Shown here: one piece after another, positions 6,679 to 9,321 of the stretch
Numbering within the stretch: the first letter of the stretch is position 1
How the letters are laid out: every line of letters starts with the position of its first letter
Origin: Pseudomonadota bacterium
GTDB taxonomy: Bacteria; Pseudomonadota; Gammaproteobacteria; Steroidobacterales; Steroidobacteraceae
DNA length: 9,321 nucleotides
Assembly (NCBI GenBank): GCA_023391815.1
Contig: JAEWAF010000007.1
Span: forward strand, 1 to 9,321
Reading direction: 5' to 3'
Program-made: the position numbers and the translations under genes
Notes under the pieces: model-generated
What the model saw: the letters and a program-made list of their open reading frames with translations, nothing else
What the model was told of the DNA's origin: nothing
Databases searched by the model: none

Positions 6679-7242
6679 TCAGGCCCTATTCCCGCGCTTT
6701 CGCACCGGTGTTGCCGTTCCTTCCCAGAGCTGTTCGATTTCAATGAGCTTGCAATCGAGCGCCCGCGCTGCCAGTCGGCAGCCAGCGACGATACGCAGAT
6801 AACATGGATAGTCCTGGATGTCCTTTATCGACTTCACGCAGTGGGTTTCACCCAGAATATCAGGCCGGTCTGGGAATGCTCGGCGCAAACCGCGCCACAG
6901 CCCAGAATCGATAGGCGGATGAATTGCCTCGCTCAGGTGATGCCGCCCAAGGGCACCGATGTAACAGCTGGTCTTGAGATAGACATTCAGCATCTTGGCA
7001 GCCCACCCTACCGTGAGACGCTGCTCATGGCGACGCAAACGCGCGACTGACCGCTCATGCCATGCATTGAACTCGCCAGCGCTGATGGAGCCGAGAGCCT
7101 TGTCGAACAACGGTTCGAAATCGACTGTGCGCAATGCGCCATATACATCATCCCGAGACTTGATTCGCGAGCCCGAGCGAAGCGCCGACAATACCGTCCA
7201 CTCCGCATACTGCCTGATTATTCTCTCTTGAACGTTGGGCAT
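6679..7242 (-). CDS. Conserved-looking protein of unknown function, about 187 residues
   Basis: I do not recognise this family and assign no function. The frame is open for 203 codons from an ATG at 7290. I prefer the internal ATG at 7242, because the first 16 codons are Pro-rich with unusual codons; neither start has a good ribosome-binding site. The protein is soluble-looking, without signal peptide or membrane segment. From 7242 it opens with a helix-like stretch (QERIIRQYAEWTVLSALRSG), has many charged residues, and has a distinctive centre (GWAAKMLNVYLKT, then IHPPIDSGLWRGL) and end (KLIEIEQLWEG). Base composition is less GC-rich than its neighbours, and AGA, ATA and AGG codons occur within the first ten residues, suggesting recent acquisition. 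It is colinear with the VOC gene, 56 bp upstream of it. Confidence 0.72.
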   Translation of the reverse strand: MPNVQERIIRQYAEWTVLSALRSGSRIKSRDDVYGALRTVDFEPLFDKALGSISAGEFNAWHERSVARLRRHEQRLTVGWAAKMLNVYLKTSCYIGALGRHHLSEAIHPPIDSGLWRGLRRAFPDRPDILGETHCVKSIKDIQDYPCYLRIVAGCRLAARALDCKLIEIEQLWEGTATPVRKRGNRA

Positions 7243-7414
7243 TGGGGGCGGGCGCTGGTCGAGATGACCAGAGTCTAGCCGAATGAACATCAGCTACGAA
7301 GTCACGCCCCTCCGAATAACGGTGCCTGATGGCCGCGCATACGGAATCTGCCGATGGAACCGGAAGCGCCGGGCGGGGCTTACTGACGTTTTCACGGCTT
7401 GTCAGGGGAAAACC

Positions 7415-7834
7415 ATGGCCGAGCAATCGTTCGAAGACTTCATGAACCACGACCGCCCTCGCGTCGCCGCCGCGTTCGTGAATGGCGATCCGGGGCCGCT
7501 ACGTGAGATATCCGTGTCCACCGACCCCGCCACCTTCTTCGGCCCGGGTGGCGGAGTTGAACATGGTTGGGCGGATGTACTGGCTGGGAATGAAAAGGCC
7601 GCCCGGCAATTTCAACGTGGCGGAACGACCGAACTGGAAGTTTTTCACAGCGGCCGGGACGGCCAACTCGGCTATTGGACGGGCTTACAGCACGCCGTCG
7701 TGCGAGTGGAAGGCAAATCAGAGCCGGTACCGATGACACTCCGCGTGACCGAAATATTCCGTCGCGAGAACGGCGCGTGGAAACTCATGCACCGTCACGC
7801 CGACGCCCTGGCCGAGGCCAAATCAAAAGGCTGA
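7415..7834 (+). CDS. SnoaL/DUF4440-like (NTF2-fold) small protein
   Basis: A 139-residue protein whose second half, MTLRVTEIFRRENGAWKLMHRHAD at about 107-130 (read as MTLRVTEIFRR, then ENGAWKLMHRHAD), is the hallmark of SnoaL-like and DUF4440 proteins of the NTF2 cone fold. These are often ligand-binding proteins or small enzymes, and a substrate cannot be given. The N-terminal half (FEDFMNHDRPRVAAAFVNGD, about 6-25) fits the usual first helices, with FFGPGGGVEHG in the first sheet region. The frame is open from 7283, but I start at 7415, where AGGGGA at 7404-7409 is a good ribosome-binding site 5 nt away. It is divergent from the unknown gene on its left; the 124 bp from 7291 to 7414 show no promoter I would defend. 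Confidence 0.82.
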   Translation: MAEQSFEDFMNHDRPRVAAAFVNGDPGPLREISVSTDPATFFGPGGGVEHGWADVLAGNEKAARQFQRGGTTELEVFHSGRDGQLGYWTGLQHAVVRVEGKSEPVPMTLRVTEIFRRENGAWKLMHRHADALAEAKSKG

Positions 7835-7846
7835 TTCGCCGCGTCG

Positions 7847-7876
7847 GATCTGACGTTTCTGCGGGAACGTCAGATC
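7847..7876. terminator. Perfect 11-bp stem hairpin between convergent genes
   Basis: GATCTGACGTT at 7847-7857 pairs perfectly with AACGTCAGATC at 7866-7876 around an 8-nt loop. It lies 12 bp after the SnoaL-like gene's stop and 64 bp beyond the coq7-like stop on the other strand. Neither side carries a proper T-tract (CTCTTTG appears a few bases to the right), so it may be a weak bidirectional terminator or a 3'-end stabilising structure. Confidence 0.5.
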
Positions 7877-7940
7877 GAGGTCGCTCTTTGAGTGGCGATC
7901 CGCCATGGTTGCCGTTGAGGCTCGACATGAACTCGAGCAA

Positions 7941-8462
7941 TCAGAGCTTCGTCGACAACCAGATCGCAAACGATGTCGCGCCCTTCACTACCCAACGCAG
8001 CACCCGATACAACCCTTTGCCCTCGCCGCCGTGAGCAACGGCGTGTTGTTCGTGTTCCTTTTCGTCGCGGCGGATGGATTCAACGGCGGCGAGTGCTTCT
8101 GGATCCTGCACACGCAGTACCGCCACCTGATGTTCGAGATGATCGTTGACAGTGTTCTCGATCGCCGCGGTACAGACCCAGATGGCTTTTTCGCCGAACA
8201 GGGCCGTGATCGTGCCGAGCATCCATCCCCCGGCCATCCACAGCGGCAGCGCATGACACGGCCTTACGTTTCGGGCCTTCAATAAACCATCGAACGTATT
8301 GAAATGCGTGAACTCGTGCCCGAGCATGCGTTCGAGCGCCGGAACGCAGCTCGGATGCAGCCAGCGCGCGATCGCGATCTGACTCCGGTAAATCCGGATC
8401 GCCCCGCATTCGCCCGCATGATCGACACGTAAGATCTGATCGACGGTCTGAGCCGTAGCCAC
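7941..8462 (-). CDS. coq7: COQ7-type demethoxyubiquinone hydroxylase
   Basis: A 173-residue diiron carboxylate enzyme of ubiquinone biosynthesis. It hydroxylates the demethoxy-quinol ring in the penultimate steps and acts at the inner membrane. The diiron ligands are visible: E18 in RVDHAGECGA, E50 and H53 in GHEFTHF, E102 in AIENTVNDH, and E134 and H137 in RRDEKEHEQH. The C-terminus ATSFAIWLSTKL resembles the end of eukaryotic and alphaproteobacterial COQ7. The protein lacks the longer N-terminus of the gammaproteobacterial (Pseudomonas-type) form. The start is GTG at 8462, with a clear AAGGA seven bases upstream. A TAAACT in the 95-bp upstream gap could be a -10 box, but no -35 matches. It stands apart from other ubiquinone genes. 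Confidence 0.9.
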   Translation of the reverse strand: MATAQTVDQILRVDHAGECGAIRIYRSQIAIARWLHPSCVPALERMLGHEFTHFNTFDGLLKARNVRPCHALPLWMAGGWMLGTITALFGEKAIWVCTAAIENTVNDHLEHQVAVLRVQDPEALAAVESIRRDEKEHEQHAVAHGGEGKGLYRVLRWVVKGATSFAIWLSTKL

Positions 8463-8557
8463 TCGAACTTCCTTCTGACCGAGCGCTCGATGTTTCAGAG
8501 TTTATCGCAAGGCGGCCAGAGACACGGTGCAGCCGCGGAGCATGTGCGCGTCGGGCT

Positions 8558-9184
8558 TCACTCGCGCGCGGGATGATAGTGCTCGTTCAAACGTTTCCTC
8601 ACCGCGCGCAACTTCGCCAGGACTGAAGTCTCTTTCGGGCCTTTCGCGCGGGCGAGCGCGAGGATTTCCTCGCCGCTCTCCACCAACCACTTGGGAGGAA
8701 GATCTTCCTTGGGAGACCACGCCCTTGCGCTGGGGCAACCCACTCCTCGCAGGTTTGTCCGGAACCGGTAGCCTGTGCCATCGCCGCCGGACGGCGCCGC
8801 GTGGCGGGTGAAGCGCGCCTCGAGAATGCTGTTCGCCCAGAGGTCGTAAACGACTTGCGCGAACTGCTGGGTGACCTCGATCTGCTGTAAGTCCGCTTGT
8901 TGGACGTCCACGTCCGATTTGGGGTTCACCAGGCGCCAACTGCTCAGCACGTATTTTCGATCCTCGAGCTTGATCTGCCATTCATAGGCCGGCTCGACCG
9001 AGGGATATCGGCCGAACTCCGCGAGGCCACGCTGGCAACGCCGGTCCCCGGCGCCGTCCGGAACGAGTCGATCGGACGCGCCGGCGATCGTCTCATCGCG
9101 CGCCTGGGTTACGTCAGGCTCGTAGGCAGCAGCGACGCCCGGCAGCGCCAGGCAAACAACAACCAGCCAAGATCGGATGTTCAT
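8558..9184 (-). CDS. Exported protein of unknown function
   Basis: A 208-residue protein that I do not recognise. Residues 1-20 are a clear signal peptide (MNIRSW, then VVVCLALPGVAAA, with an AAA cleavage site before Tyr21). The mature part has just two cysteines, C50 and C150, which could form one disulfide in the periplasm. It contains YEWQIKLEDRKYVLSSWRLV near 67-86, a Gln-rich stretch at 95-107 (QQADLQQIEVTQQ) and a Lys/Arg/Glu-rich C-terminal helix from about 167. No lipobox or membrane anchor is present, so it is probably periplasmic. The ATG at 9184 lacks a strong ribosome-binding site but is fixed by the signal peptide. It is colinear with coq7 across a 95-bp gap, with no evident functional link. 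Confidence 0.75.
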   Translation of the reverse strand: MNIRSWLVVVCLALPGVAAAYEPDVTQARDETIAGASDRLVPDGAGDRRCQRGLAEFGRYPSVEPAYEWQIKLEDRKYVLSSWRLVNPKSDVDVQQADLQQIEVTQQFAQVVYDLWANSILEARFTRHAAPSGGDGTGYRFRTNLRGVGCPSARAWSPKEDLPPKWLVESGEEILALARAKGPKETSVLAKLRAVRKRLNEHYHPARE

Positions 9185-9258
9185 CGTGAACGATCGCCCG
9201 CTGTCTTTCGCAGCTGTGTGCCCATGATCGAAGAGTCCCTCCCCAGTCGACTGTCGCG

Positions 9259-9264
9259 ATCATA
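9259..9264 (-). promoter_or_regulatory. Possible -10 element for the exported-protein gene
   Basis: Read on the minus strand, 9264-9259 is TATGAT, 5 of 6 to the -10 consensus, about 75 nt before the ATG at 9184. The T-rich tract at the -35 distance does not match the consensus, and it overlaps the tail of the incoming terminator. This is a weak prediction. Confidence 0.25.
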
Positions 9265-9277
9265 TCTTTTTGCGCGC

Positions 9278-9313
9278 AAATAAAAACGCGCCGGGGAGGG
9301 CGCCCCGGCGCGT
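9278..9313 (-). terminator. Intrinsic terminator of a minus-strand gene beyond the right edge
   Basis: On the minus strand, ACGCGCCGGGG (9313-9303) pairs perfectly with CCCCGGCGCGT (9296-9286) over a 6-nt loop and is followed directly by TTTTTATTT (9286-9278). This GC-rich 11-bp stem with a T-tract is a textbook Rho-independent terminator. It implies a minus-strand transcript arriving from outside the window and shields the exported-protein gene from read-through. Confidence 0.88.
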
Positions 9314-9321
9314 CGGTGGAG

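Noticed and set aside
7283..7414. Upstream start of the SnoaL-like frame
   Set aside because: The 44 extra residues are Arg-rich and unlike the family, while the ATG at 7415 has a strong ribosome-binding site.
8691..8715. 14-bp palindrome AGGAAGATCTTCCT (8696-8709) flanked by TTGGGAG direct repeats
   Set aside because: It lies wholly within the exported-protein coding sequence (around SPKEDLPPKW), has no loop or T-tract, and is most simply chance plus codon choice.

Overview
The window is a high-GC bacterial chromosome segment, most likely from a proteobacterium. Two things point there: a COQ7-type ubiquinone hydroxylase, and a FecI/FecR/TonB-receptor signalling set of the STN-bearing kind common in Sphingomonadales, Caulobacterales and Steroidobacter-like lineages. 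I cannot fix the genus from sequence alone. The gene order looks like an accessory or loosely organised region rather than a conserved operon of core genes.

Left part (1-2657): a cell-surface signalling module. A TonB-dependent receptor with an N-terminal signalling (STN) domain runs leftward off the edge. From a shared 177-bp intergenic region, an ECF sigma factor and its FecR-type membrane anti-sigma regulator run rightward with overlapping stop/start codons. The expected logic is: ligand binds the receptor, the STN domain touches FecR in the periplasm, the sigma factor is activated, and receptor-linked genes are transcribed.

Centre (2658-5135): a 93-bp spacer full of inverted repeats leads into a 794-residue secreted protein. 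It combines an N-terminal-nucleophile amide-hydrolase domain (C45/choloylglycine-hydrolase-like), a CBM6/35-like domain and a golvesin/xanthan-lyase-type C-terminal domain. The residue at the usual catalytic cysteine position appears to be serine. Its position behind sigma/FecR suggests, but does not prove, that it is part of the signalling locus' output. It ends 1 nt from the stop codon of a convergent mutT gene, and a perfect 11-bp hairpin sits inside the mutT 3' end.

Right-centre (5137-7242, minus strand): a colinear run of four small genes, transcribed in the order unknown protein, VOC/glyoxalase-fold protein, SAM methyltransferase, MutT. The VOC and methyltransferase genes share a TAATG stop/start. 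The unknown gene has atypical codon use.

Right part (7415-9321): a small SnoaL/DUF4440-like protein on the plus strand, an 11-bp hairpin, then two minus-strand genes, a short COQ7 and an unrecognised secreted protein. At the right edge a strong minus-strand intrinsic terminator ends a transcript arriving from outside the window. No tRNA, rRNA, CRISPR array, transposase or phage gene was seen. No gene-free stretch exceeds 300 bases.
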